A stretch of 54,636 bases of DNA from an uncultured Sulfurovum sp. (lineage in GTDB: Bacteria > Campylobacterota > Campylobacteria > Campylobacterales > Sulfurovaceae): positions 1-54,636 of the forward strand of contig CACVAU010000003.1 in assembly GCA_902727915.1 (NCBI GenBank), given 5' to 3'. The position numbers were made by a program, and so were the translations under genes. The notes below the pieces were generated by a model that had not been told where the DNA came from, searched no databases, and saw only the letters and a program-made list of their open reading frames with translations. This document shows, one piece after another, positions 45,153-53,374 of the stretch (positions are counted from its first letter, which is position 1; every line of letters begins with the position of its first letter).

Positions 45153-45186
45153 TCAACGAGATAGTTTTTTTGAAAAAAAAAGCTTT

Positions 45187-46308
45187 TTATTGTTGAGTAG
45201 CAAAACCAATATATTTCAGACATCCATAATGCTCACCCTTAGTACAAGCTTGTTTGTAAAGTTCAATTCCTTTTCTTCTATTTATTTCAACTCCTTCTCC
45301 TAAATAATAACTCGAACCTAAAGATCTACATCCTGAACTATATTCCAAATCACAAGACTTTTGATATAGTTGGGCTGACTTAGTCCAATCTTTTTTTATA
45401 CTTTTACCACTCCAATACATAAGACCAGTATATTGACATGCATATCCATTATCTAACTCACACGCTCTATTAAAATAATAAAAAGACTTTTTAAAATCTT
45501 TTTTTCCTGTATAGTTAGATTCATACATAAATCCCAGCATTTTACAACTCTCTTGATTTTGAAGTTGACATGCTTGTCTGAAATACTTTTCAGCTTTACT
45601 ATAGTCTTGATAAACTTCAAGTGATAGAAACCCTAAATCATTACATGCATTACTAACATTTAGCTCACACCCCTTGCGTAATATTCTCTCTTCCGAAATA
45701 TATAAATCTCTGTACTTCATATTATGTCCTGTAAGACTTATATACAATGAACAACCATAATAACTAGTCTTTTTGCAAGTATCCTTAAAAATCTTAATAG
45801 CTTTCTGTTGGTCATTTTTTATACCATACCCTAAAAGATAAGTAGCCCCAAATCGTCCACATCCTCGCTGGTCTCCAAGCTTACATGCCTTTTCATAATA
45901 TTTTGTAGCTTGAATTAAGTCTTCTATTTTGACTTTAATCATATTTTTCTTCGTACTATTTGAATGCTTTTTAGAAGAATAAATAGAACCAATAACGGTA
46001 CATGACTCTGCATTACCTAACTGACAAGCTTTTTTAAAAAAATCAAATCTCTTTTTACTATCTTGCTTATTTGCATTGCTACTTCCATACATATATCCAA
46101 GTAATTGACACGATTTTGCATCTTTAAGCTCACAAGCTCTTAAAAAATACTTCTCTGCTTCATCATAACTTCTATTGATTTCAAGAGCAAGATAAGCCCT
46201 TTCCCTACACCCCATACTAAGATTGTTAGCACACTCTATTTCATACTTTTTGAAATCACTAGCACTTAAATTGATAGCCAGTACAATTAATAGTAATATT
46301 ATATTCAT
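45187..46308 (-). CDS. Secreted cysteine-rich Sel1-repeat protein, copy B (Hcp-like)
   Basis: The product has 373 residues and is a paralogue of copy A. It keeps the segment SDFKKYEIECANNLSMGCRE after the signal peptide, which adds an extra cysteine pair partner and is missing in copy A. The middle repeats (about 150-230; TCKKTSYYGCSLYISLTG) differ between the copies, while both ends are near-identical, which suggests gene conversion of the flanks. The shared 3' end (KYIGFATQQ) is also the joint to the orphan toxin tip. Confidence 0.78.
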   Translation of the reverse strand: MNIILLLIVLAINLSASDFKKYEIECANNLSMGCRERAYLALEINRSYDEAEKYFLRACELKDAKSCQLLGYMYGSSNANKQDSKKRFDFFKKACQLGNAESCTVIGSIYSSKKHSNSTKKNMIKVKIEDLIQATKYYEKACKLGDQRGCGRFGATYLLGYGIKNDQQKAIKIFKDTCKKTSYYGCSLYISLTGHNMKYRDLYISEERILRKGCELNVSNACNDLGFLSLEVYQDYSKAEKYFRQACQLQNQESCKMLGFMYESNYTGKKDFKKSFYYFNRACELDNGYACQYTGLMYWSGKSIKKDWTKSAQLYQKSCDLEYSSGCRSLGSSYYLGEGVEINRRKGIELYKQACTKGEHYGCLKYIGFATQQ

Positions 46309-46340
46309 GATATTGTGTTTGTTCTTATTTTTGTTTTTTT

Positions 46341-46772
46341 CTAACTCAACACTCGAATACTTTCCATAACATCCACAAGTAATGCTTTTCGTGTACCATT
46401 ATAATCACATAATCCATCCATCAAATGCAAAGCCACTAAAAGATGATTACCATCTACGGTATCTATAACTGTAAATAGATAATACTCATAATCTTCACCA
46501 TTTTTAAATCCCTGATAAATATATGAACTACTTACTTCTTTATCATTACAACTTTCATAACGTTCATCAAAACCAGCAAACATATCATCTACTACATTTT
46601 CTATTTCATTGATACTTGGCTTTTTCCCCTCACCCTCATAATTAGAAGCAGAAAATATCATTCGTTCTTCTTCATTGGAGGTGTAAATTTTAAATCTCTC
46701 ATCTTCTGCTTTTTCCCATTCACCAGCTATACTTATGGTGTACAAATTATCTACTAAATAATACTTATTCAT
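46341..46772 (-). CDS. 143-residue cassette protein, copy B, function unknown
   Basis: It is the same protein as copy A apart from Tyr4. Few silent differences are visible between the two DNA copies, so the duplication or a conversion event is recent. It overlaps the immunity 3 gene stop by eight bases. The Sel1 copy B gene follows after 32 bases, the same arrangement as in cassette A. Confidence 0.7.
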   Translation of the reverse strand: MNKYYLVDNLYTISIAGEWEKAEDERFKIYTSNEEERMIFSASNYEGEGKKPSINEIENVVDDMFAGFDERYESCNDKEVSSSYIYQGFKNGEDYEYYLFTVIDTVDGNHLLVALHLMDGLCDYNGTRKALLVDVMESIRVLS

Positions 46773-47487
46773 TCTCTTCTCTCTTTATCATATCTTTTGG
46801 ATAATACTTATTATCTCTATAACTGCTATCATCTAAGTCTAAGATTTTTGTAATCGCTGCTGCTTCAAAACTCCAGTAACCTGTATAGTTATCCAAGTTG
46901 ACCTTATGTGTGTTATGCCAATATACTGATTGTACACTTGTATACCAATAACGAAGATAGTCATTCTTCATGAACTCTTGGGCTTCTTCTTTACTACTAG
47001 CATTAATCACTTTTGCTAAACGTTGATTTCTTCCCCATTTCATCATCCGTCTATTGACTTTTCTATCATTTAATTTTGCATTAATAATAAAATCCAAAAT
47101 ATTATCTCTACTTTTTGCTCTATCTCTTACCTTAGCTAATTTTTCAAAATTATCTCTATCAATATCTAAAAGATAGGCTAAGCTTATGTAGTTTAACATG
47201 TCATTATACTTATAAGTGCTATATGATTTATAATTCAATCCACCCTCTAAATACTCTATTAAATTTATCATTGGTTCTTTTAGCATTTCTATCTCATCTC
47301 CTCTTGAGTAGCGAGCTTTTATTATTTTCAGATACGCATCAGCTATACCCTCCTTATCTTCTCTAATAGATTTACTTAACCCTTTGAATAAACGTGTTTT
47401 CACTTTATCTATATATCTATTTAAATCTTCTTCTATTTTTTTTGAAAACTCTTCTTCACTTCTTAATTTTAATCCATCTCTAACCAT
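46765..47487 (-). CDS. PoNi-type immunity protein 3
   Basis: The product has 240 residues from ATG 47487, preceded by AAGGGG. The N-terminus (LRSEEEFSKKIEEDLNRYI) is unlike the other three; the C-terminal part matches protein 2 (SRDNILDFIINAKLNDRKVN, NYTGYWSFEAAAITKILDLD). Its own toxin survives only as a 38-residue tail just upstream (47498-47620), so it is now an orphan immunity gene that could still protect against siblings armed with that toxin. Confidence 0.8.
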   Translation of the reverse strand: MVRDGLKLRSEEEFSKKIEEDLNRYIDKVKTRLFKGLSKSIREDKEGIADAYLKIIKARYSRGDEIEMLKEPMINLIEYLEGGLNYKSYSTYKYNDMLNYISLAYLLDIDRDNFEKLAKVRDRAKSRDNILDFIINAKLNDRKVNRRMMKWGRNQRLAKVINASSKEEAQEFMKNDYLRYWYTSVQSVYWHNTHKVNLDNYTGYWSFEAAAITKILDLDDSSYRDNKYYPKDMIKREENE

Positions 47488-47497
47488 AACTAACCCC

Positions 47498-47620
47498 TTA
47501 TTCTCTTTTCTCTAATTGTAAAAGTATGTCTTCATTTTTATATTTTTTGGCATCTTTTGTTAACCTAGAAAACTTGACTTTTTCTTTATTTGATGATGGA
47601 ATCTCTACTAGTATATTTTT
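47498..47620 (-). pseudogene. Last ~38 codons of a third PoNe-type toxin tip
   Basis: One frame reads ILVEIPSSNKEKVKFSRL and ends QLEKRE before a TAA at 47498-47500. It lines up with the tail of the second toxin tip (SVLVHIPPASSRSRTSFSEL). Immediately upstream, ATG AAT AAA TAT at 47634 is the start of the 143-residue gene cut after four codons. A deletion therefore fused the start of one cassette gene to the end of a toxin tip. Confidence 0.6.
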
Positions 47621-47626
47621 AAATAT

Positions 47627-48394
47627 TTATTCATTCTTTTCTCTTATCATATCTTTTGGATAATACTTGTTATCTTTGTAACTGCTATCATCTAATCCTA
47701 AGATTTTTGTCAAAGCCACACTCTCAAAGCTCCAATAACCATAATAATAGTTCATATCTCTTTCATGTCTATCATGCCAAGTCATCTCTTTTCTACATCG
47801 TCCATACCACTTTTTCAAATAATTGTTTTTCATATATTTTTGTTGTTCTTTTTTATCTTTAAGTTCTAACAATGGCTTTATGTGACCATATGGCTCTATA
47901 GCCCCAATCACATCTTCTCTATATCCATTATCAATAAAGTTTTTACTATATTCTTCAAACTGCTTTGTTGTTAATAATGTTTTTAACATAGAATCCAATA
48001 CAATATCATGTTCAGGTACAACACTTCGCATTTTCATAAGAACAAGAGCTTCTTCATTCGATATATCAAGAAGTACCCCTAAACTTATCATCGTAACCAA
48101 ATCAAAGTATTCTGGGTCTGCATAGGTTCCATGTAGTGTTCTCCATCCTATTGCTTTATACTTTATTGTCTCAGATAAAATTGGTTTCATTACTTCAATA
48201 TCATCACCTACTGAATAGTGCATAAATAAAAGGTCAAAATAGTAGTCTCCAATTGCCCCATTCCATTGCCTTTCATTTTTTTCACTAATATCTTTTTCTA
48301 TATAAAAAAGCTCTTTAAATTCTAAAATAGCCTCCTCATTCCACGCTATATCTTTTCTATATACTTTCTCTTCTTTTAATCTATCTCTGGTCAT
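47627..48394 (-). CDS. PoNi-type immunity protein 4 (cognate to the full-length toxin)
   Basis: The product has 255 residues from ATG 48394, which has AAGGAG six bases upstream; an in-frame start at 48442 lies inside the toxin gene. It has the full PoNi signature (YYYGYWSFESVALTKILGLD). It directly follows the toxin stop by ten bases, so it is the matching immunity gene. The first ~100 residues and the patch CRKEMTWHDRHERDM differ from protein 1; the block between is identical. Confidence 0.85.
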   Translation of the reverse strand: MTRDRLKEEKVYRKDIAWNEEAILEFKELFYIEKDISEKNERQWNGAIGDYYFDLLFMHYSVGDDIEVMKPILSETIKYKAIGWRTLHGTYADPEYFDLVTMISLGVLLDISNEEALVLMKMRSVVPEHDIVLDSMLKTLLTTKQFEEYSKNFIDNGYREDVIGAIEPYGHIKPLLELKDKKEQQKYMKNNYLKKWYGRCRKEMTWHDRHERDMNYYYGYWSFESVALTKILGLDDSSYKDNKYYPKDMIREKNE

Positions 48395-48404
48395 TTCATT
48401 CTCC

Positions 48405-51400
48405 TTATAATATAAATTCACCACTAGCATTAGCATATTCATCTAACTTTATCGCTTTAGCCCCTGTATTTGGTCTTGTTGGATCTGGTACTTTCATAAG
48501 TATAGGAGTATAACCTTTTTTTATATTTTTTAAATCTTCTGAACTAAGCCCAGCATCTTCTAACCTTTTTGTAATCCAACCTTCATTCATCTGTTTATAT
48601 TTTAACTCTCTTGAATCATGTAGCTTTTGATACTCCTCATAATCTTTTTTATCAACTTCAGGAATATTATCTAGTTTTTGATTAGGTCGTCCAAATCGTT
48701 CTTTAAACTCTTTATATACTTCATTGTTCTTTCTTCCATCAGGAGTTTCCCCTTTAGGTGGTTTATAAACTGTAGTTAACTCTGAACTTCCAAATTTCGC
48801 TTCTACTACAACATACTCTTTAGGAGGTCCATCTTTTACATAGATACCATCTATCCCTTTATCTGAAGCATTAGACTTCTTATTAATCTTTCGATAACCA
48901 AGCTTGATAAAATGGGCATCCATCATATCTTCACCATATTTTCCTTTTATCATGTTCTCTTTAGCTCGTATATTATCGTCTTTGTTTGGGCTACTTGAAC
49001 CTGTTCTCTTCCCATCTTCCAAAGTAAAATAAGTTGAGTGACCCTCTCCACGGTAAATCCTATTACCTTTCTCATCTCGTGACATCATATCTATAATTCG
49101 TCCATTATTTGGACCAAGTACTACACCCTCACTATCTACCGTATAACCCTTTGGTAACTCTTCTGCAGTCACCCCTTTATCCAAACTTCCTTCAAACGTT
49201 TTTATCCCTTTTATCTCTTCTAGTTCTTTAGAAAATTCACCATCTAAATTTCCTTTTTTAACTAAAAACTCATTTTCTAAACGCTTTATCTCTTCTTTTT
49301 TTGTCTCTTGTCCATTTTGTCTACCTGCTGTCTCTCTACTATTAGAGTTTCCTTCAATCTTATTCACTATTGAACTAGGTGGTCTAAGTTCATCTGTATA
49401 TTTTGACCCATTGGCATAGGCTGGTTCTAACTTGTTAGGTGGGGGTAAAAGAAGCATAAGATGAATCGCTTCATCTATTTGTTGACTTAGGGCTGTAAAT
49501 GCTTCGGATATCTTTGCCCCAATAGCACTCTCTAATGCTTTTAGTTTTGAAAAAGCATTGAGTAAATAAGCTTTAAATATATTTACAAACTTCACGACAT
49601 CATCTGAAATAAGTCCTTTCACTTTAGCCATAACAAGGGCTACTGCCTTTAACACTTCTTGTAGTTTTTGTCCTATGGCATTGACAACGTTAGCTAAAAG
49701 CGTACTTGCCTTACTAGCATGAGCTTTCCAGTCTATTTTATTTAAAAAACCACTAATATCCTGTATACCGTTATCTGATAAAAACTTTTGAAGAGCCTGT
49801 AGAACATCAGCACCTTTTTTCATAATGATTTTAATCACACCCTTAACCACATCTCCTGCTCCGGGTACAACACCAATAATAATAGCAACCAAAGAAATCC
49901 AAGTAACAACATTAGCTCTTTCTTCTTTATCTGATAATTTAATGGCTATGGCAATTAAGTCTCTAGCATCAGCAATTTGTCCCAATATAGGTATAAACCC
50001 AATACCAACATCTGCCAAAATTTGGTCAACGGATGGATTAGGATTAAACTCACCTAAAAGCACACCCCAAATCCAATTACCCACACTTGCACACGTAGAG
50101 TAAATACCTGAAAGCAATCCCTCAATCTGCTCTTTTGTCCAATGAGCAATGCCTTTTATAACTTGCGTTGTATCATAGCTGAGTGAACCAGACGCAACAC
50201 TCAAGGCTTTCATGTACGCTAAACTTGGTATCCATATCATGTATCCTGAAATTACTTCTGCTTTACTCCAATCTTGCCCATCGGTACAATAAATCCCTCG
50301 TTGTCCTTTTCCTTGGTTTACTTTAATTAAACCTGCCACAAAGAAACGGTGGTCTTGTCCCCATTGGGCTTGACCTCCATAATAAGCATGAGAAATACTC
50401 AATGATGTATCACCTGATTCTATAAAATGTAACTTAGCATTAGGTTCAGGAAGTCTTAAATTAACAAATCTATCTTCAGCACTAACATAACCCTCTTCTC
50501 CATTATTAGTACGAATAGAGTAATACCCCTCCTCTTTAGAAAATACAAATAAATGGGTATTAAATGGCAAACGAACACCTGTTTTTGAATCACTATCAGC
50601 ATTTGGTCGGCTTCTTACATTAACACCCTCTTTATTCCATACAATACCCATCTTAGAAATTTTAATACTTGATACTTTAGGTTCTATATTATTTTCTATC
50701 GTTGGTAAAATTGACTGATTTATTAACGTAGGTACAGATTGCAATACAGAGGTATCTTTTTCTATTTTTTCAAAAGGAAAACTCGAACTATTCTGCTTCA
50801 CTTTAGATTGAAGTAAACCATAATCTACCGTAGGACGAATTGGTCCAATAAATTCAGATTCAGGTAAGTGTGGTCCATATACTTTGGATGTTGAAAATTT
50901 ATTTTCACTCTTTTTATACTTAACCCCACTATCCCCAACAACTTTTCTAACTTGCTTAACATTTTGACTTACTAAGTTACTATTTTTCTTCTGATTTTTA
51001 GCCTCTGCAATCACTTCCATCGCATTAGCATAAACCCTCCTAGCACTAGAAGCATCCCCACCCAAAGTACGAACCAACTGCTCTAACTCTTCATGTTCAT
51101 AAAACTGCTTAATCGTATGAGCATAAATTAAATCAAAATCAAGCGCTTCTTGACGCTCTTGATTCTCATTTAAATATGCTTTTTCTATTTTATTGGCTTG
51201 GGCTTCTTCTTGTCCTAACTCTAAGCCTTTATCTTTTTGTGTATGATGATAAATCTCATGCATCGCTACCGACTCTGCTTTTTTATCGGATACTCTTGGA
51301 TTTTTTCGTAAGGAGAGCTTATCTTTTTGATACATACCCTCTATTTTAGAAGGTAGTTTTTCATTATGTCTTAAAGTTGGGATTTTTTCATAAGGTAAGT

Positions 51401-51530
51401 TTAATTTAGTAAAAAGCTTTTTGGCTTTATTTTCTAAATTCACATTAATATTTTCAGCAGGAGCATAAGCATACTTTTTTTGTATGCCTTTTGCCATTGA
51501 TTGTAAATGTAAAGTTCTATTAGTTAACAC
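48405..51530 (-). CDS. Full-length polymorphic toxin with PoNe-type DNase tip
   Basis: The product has 1041 residues from GTG 51530 (AGGGGGAG upstream; ATG 51497 is an alternative). Order: a DUF4157/eCIS-core-like head with HEIYHHTQ at 91-98; an SH3-like domain near 295-355 (NKEGVNVRSRP); a LysM-like segment near 365-440 (LHFIESGDTSLSISHAYYG); a hydrophobic pre-toxin part near 505-570 (GIGFIPILGQIADARDLI); an Ala/Lys-rich helical part; and a C-terminal nuclease (about 860-1041) with KYGEDMM, KGIDGIYV, VVVEAKFG and KYKQMNEGWI. PoNe toxins are DNases of the PD-(D/E)xK kind used against rivals. No secretion apparatus is in the window, so the delivery route is unknown. Confidence 0.85.
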   Translation of the reverse strand: MLTNRTLHLQSMAKGIQKKYAYAPAENINVNLENKAKKLFTKLNLPYEKIPTLRHNEKLPSKIEGMYQKDKLSLRKNPRVSDKKAESVAMHEIYHHTQKDKGLELGQEEAQANKIEKAYLNENQERQEALDFDLIYAHTIKQFYEHEELEQLVRTLGGDASSARRVYANAMEVIAEAKNQKKNSNLVSQNVKQVRKVVGDSGVKYKKSENKFSTSKVYGPHLPESEFIGPIRPTVDYGLLQSKVKQNSSSFPFEKIEKDTSVLQSVPTLINQSILPTIENNIEPKVSSIKISKMGIVWNKEGVNVRSRPNADSDSKTGVRLPFNTHLFVFSKEEGYYSIRTNNGEEGYVSAEDRFVNLRLPEPNAKLHFIESGDTSLSISHAYYGGQAQWGQDHRFFVAGLIKVNQGKGQRGIYCTDGQDWSKAEVISGYMIWIPSLAYMKALSVASGSLSYDTTQVIKGIAHWTKEQIEGLLSGIYSTCASVGNWIWGVLLGEFNPNPSVDQILADVGIGFIPILGQIADARDLIAIAIKLSDKEERANVVTWISLVAIIIGVVPGAGDVVKGVIKIIMKKGADVLQALQKFLSDNGIQDISGFLNKIDWKAHASKASTLLANVVNAIGQKLQEVLKAVALVMAKVKGLISDDVVKFVNIFKAYLLNAFSKLKALESAIGAKISEAFTALSQQIDEAIHLMLLLPPPNKLEPAYANGSKYTDELRPPSSIVNKIEGNSNSRETAGRQNGQETKKEEIKRLENEFLVKKGNLDGEFSKELEEIKGIKTFEGSLDKGVTAEELPKGYTVDSEGVVLGPNNGRIIDMMSRDEKGNRIYRGEGHSTYFTLEDGKRTGSSSPNKDDNIRAKENMIKGKYGEDMMDAHFIKLGYRKINKKSNASDKGIDGIYVKDGPPKEYVVVEAKFGSSELTTVYKPPKGETPDGRKNNEVYKEFKERFGRPNQKLDNIPEVDKKDYEEYQKLHDSRELKYKQMNEGWITKRLEDAGLSSEDLKNIKKGYTPILMKVPDPTRPNTGAKAIKLDEYANASGEFIL

Positions 51531-52686
51531 CTAGTTTCTCCCCCTTTTTATAGCATAACTGATAAGTTTTAATAGGCTTTTCATCTAATGCTCTTAATAA
51601 TTCTGTAGCCTCATTTACACCTTCATTTGAAGCTTCTGTTAACCACTTTTTAGCTTTCTCTATATCTTTTGGCATACGCTTTTCATCTTGATACCATTTA
51701 CCTTTTAAATAAAACTCTCCTAATTTATATTTACATTTTGAATTACCTGCCTTTGCCCCTATAACATAATAATCAGATGCATAAAATAATGGATTATCCA
51801 TAGCATTATTAAATTTTTCTCCATTTTTATATACTTTTTCTTCTTCATAAAGTTTTCCTGCCATATAACAAGACTCTCCATGTCCTTTATAACACCCACC
51901 TCCAAAACTATCAGCAGCCCACAAAATATTCTTCTCCTCCAAATAAAGCAACCCCTCTTCATAATCCACTTCAATAACCCCCATTTCTTGTGCATGTCCA
52001 AAAGCAACATTAATATCCCAAGAAGTCTCTAAACCAGCATTTACTTGGGCAATCATTATCTTCGCATAAAGAAAATATGCCTCACCCAAAAGCTCTCTTC
52101 CTATATTATACTCTTGGGTTGGAGGTAGAGAACCAATAACATAACCAAACTCTCCTGCTTGTTTTAAGTCTTGTTCTACATATTTCCCTTCATAATAAAC
52201 CCTTGCTACCATCACATTGGCTTTGGCTTTGAGTCTATAAAATATATGGTCTTGTCCACTATCTCCATAATTTCGCTCTGCTAAGTCTTTTAAAATCTTT
52301 ATCGCTTCCACGCTATTTTGTTTGACATCCTCACCTTTTAACATCTTCTCTGCCATTTCATACTCTGCCACAGGATATTGGTGCATGTAGGCTCTGTTTA
52401 AATAAGCAAAGGCTTTTGCCTTATCTACTTTAACCCCATGACCAGCATAATTTATTTCATACAAGGTATAAAATGCTGGAGCATAACCCTCTTTTTCCAA
52501 TGCATGTAATAAACTTATTGCTTTGCCATACACCCCATTGCTTATCTGTTTTCTTGCTTCATTATATTCACCCTTAAATTCTGATTCGCATACATAATAC
52601 TTGTTTGTCTTCTCATTAACTGTTGTTGCACATCCTGCTAGTTGTAAACCAACCCATAGCATTAATATAAACCTTACATACTTCAA
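51520..52686 (-). CDS. Sel1-repeat lipoprotein preceding the toxin
   Basis: The product has 388 residues from TTG 52686 (AGGAT seven bases upstream). Lipobox LQLAGCATTV, then Sel1 repeats as in the 333-residue paralogue, with an extra C-terminal repeat (YKLGEFYLKGKWYQDEKRMP, AKKWLTEASNEGVNEATELL). Its stop overlaps the toxin start by 11 bases, so toxin translation is coupled to it. A chaperone, adaptor or outer-membrane loading role for the toxin is a reasonable guess. Confidence 0.75.
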   Translation of the reverse strand: MKYVRFILMLWVGLQLAGCATTVNEKTNKYYVCESEFKGEYNEARKQISNGVYGKAISLLHALEKEGYAPAFYTLYEINYAGHGVKVDKAKAFAYLNRAYMHQYPVAEYEMAEKMLKGEDVKQNSVEAIKILKDLAERNYGDSGQDHIFYRLKAKANVMVARVYYEGKYVEQDLKQAGEFGYVIGSLPPTQEYNIGRELLGEAYFLYAKIMIAQVNAGLETSWDINVAFGHAQEMGVIEVDYEEGLLYLEEKNILWAADSFGGGCYKGHGESCYMAGKLYEEEKVYKNGEKFNNAMDNPLFYASDYYVIGAKAGNSKCKYKLGEFYLKGKWYQDEKRMPKDIEKAKKWLTEASNEGVNEATELLRALDEKPIKTYQLCYKKGEKLGVN

Positions 52687-52812
52687 CTTTTATCCTGCCT
52701 TTCTGTCAGAGTAACTTATCTCTTGAAATGTTCTTTCAAATCTCACTGTTAAAATTTTATTGCTTTTTTACTTTTTGCCTTTACTTTCAGTTATTCTTCA
52801 TAGGATTTCTTT

Positions 52813-53319
52813 TTATAAGTTCAATTTATTACTTATAGGATATATTTTTTCTGTTCCATTAATATCTATATGTTTATAATATAATCTTAAGTTAGCATCT
52901 TTACTAATTAAATCTTTATTTATTAATGAAATAGGCAATTTTGAAAAATCCAATATTGAACTTAATTTCTCTCCTTTATTTACATTGACACTTCTTCTAG
53001 CTTGATAAGTATTACTTGTTTTTATATATAAAAGAGAAGTATCACTTTTATTGGTTTCATTTACTAAAATAAAAACTCCATCCCATAATACATGTCCAAA
53101 ATTCTCATCCCAATTAATATCTAAAGGAATACTGGAATTATATTTCAACTTTATACCAATAACTGGTACTCTTTTCTTTTCTATAATCCATAAATTACAT
53201 TCAATATCTTTAAATGTTTTATTTTTGTTTTCTTTCAATTTATCCTCCGATGCACTTACATAGTTGTTTAAAATCAATAAAAAACTTATAATAATTTTCA
53301 TTCTTCTTTTATTCTTCAT
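52813..53319 (-). CDS. Exported protein of unknown family
   Basis: The product has 168 residues; a signal peptide follows a basic start (MKNKRRMKIIISFLLILNNY, cleavage near SAS). The mature part has beta-type segments with VPVIGIKLKYNSSIPLDIN and VLWDGVFILVNETN; a compact beta-sandwich is likely. I do not recognise it. It lies between the 340-residue gene and the Sel1 lipoprotein gene in the toxin island, and the spacer of 126 bases before the lipoprotein contains a TTGAAA/TTTCAA hairpin at about 52733-52749. Confidence 0.5.
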   Translation of the reverse strand: MKNKRRMKIIISFLLILNNYVSASEDKLKENKNKTFKDIECNLWIIEKKRVPVIGIKLKYNSSIPLDINWDENFGHVLWDGVFILVNETNKSDTSLLYIKTSNTYQARRSVNVNKGEKLSSILDFSKLPISLINKDLISKDANLRLYYKHIDINGTEKIYPISNKLNL

Positions 53320-53333
53320 CCTCTAATCCTTTG

Positions 53334-53374
53334 TTACTTGTAAACTAACCCATATCATTAATAGAAACCTTATC
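53334..53374 (-). pseudogene. Leftover signal-peptide segment of a Sel1 lipoprotein gene
   Basis: Reading the minus strand, about 38 bases match the 5' coding end of the 388-residue lipoprotein gene with four mismatches; translated it reads IRFLLMIWVSLQVT against VRFILMLWVGLQLA. The piece sits exactly between the 340- and 168-residue genes. It shows that a lipoprotein gene once stood here and was almost wholly deleted or replaced. Confidence 0.6.

Larger units (their letters stand above)
42250..46850. repeat. Tandem duplication: [toxin tip, Sel1 gene, 143-residue gene, immunity 3' end]
   Basis: The segment about 42250-43990 recurs at about 45070-46850, same orientation, offset 2822-2858 bases. 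It covers the junction of the toxin tip, the whole Sel1 gene, the whole 143-residue gene and the last part of an immunity gene. The offset changes by 36 bases because one Sel1 copy lacks 12 codons. The 143-residue genes encode products that differ at one position. Boundaries are estimated by eye. Confidence 0.75.

Noticed and set aside
49825..50103. 92-codon plus-strand frame inside the toxin gene
   Set aside because: Antisense to the hydrophobic pre-toxin segment of a long coherent protein; low complexity.
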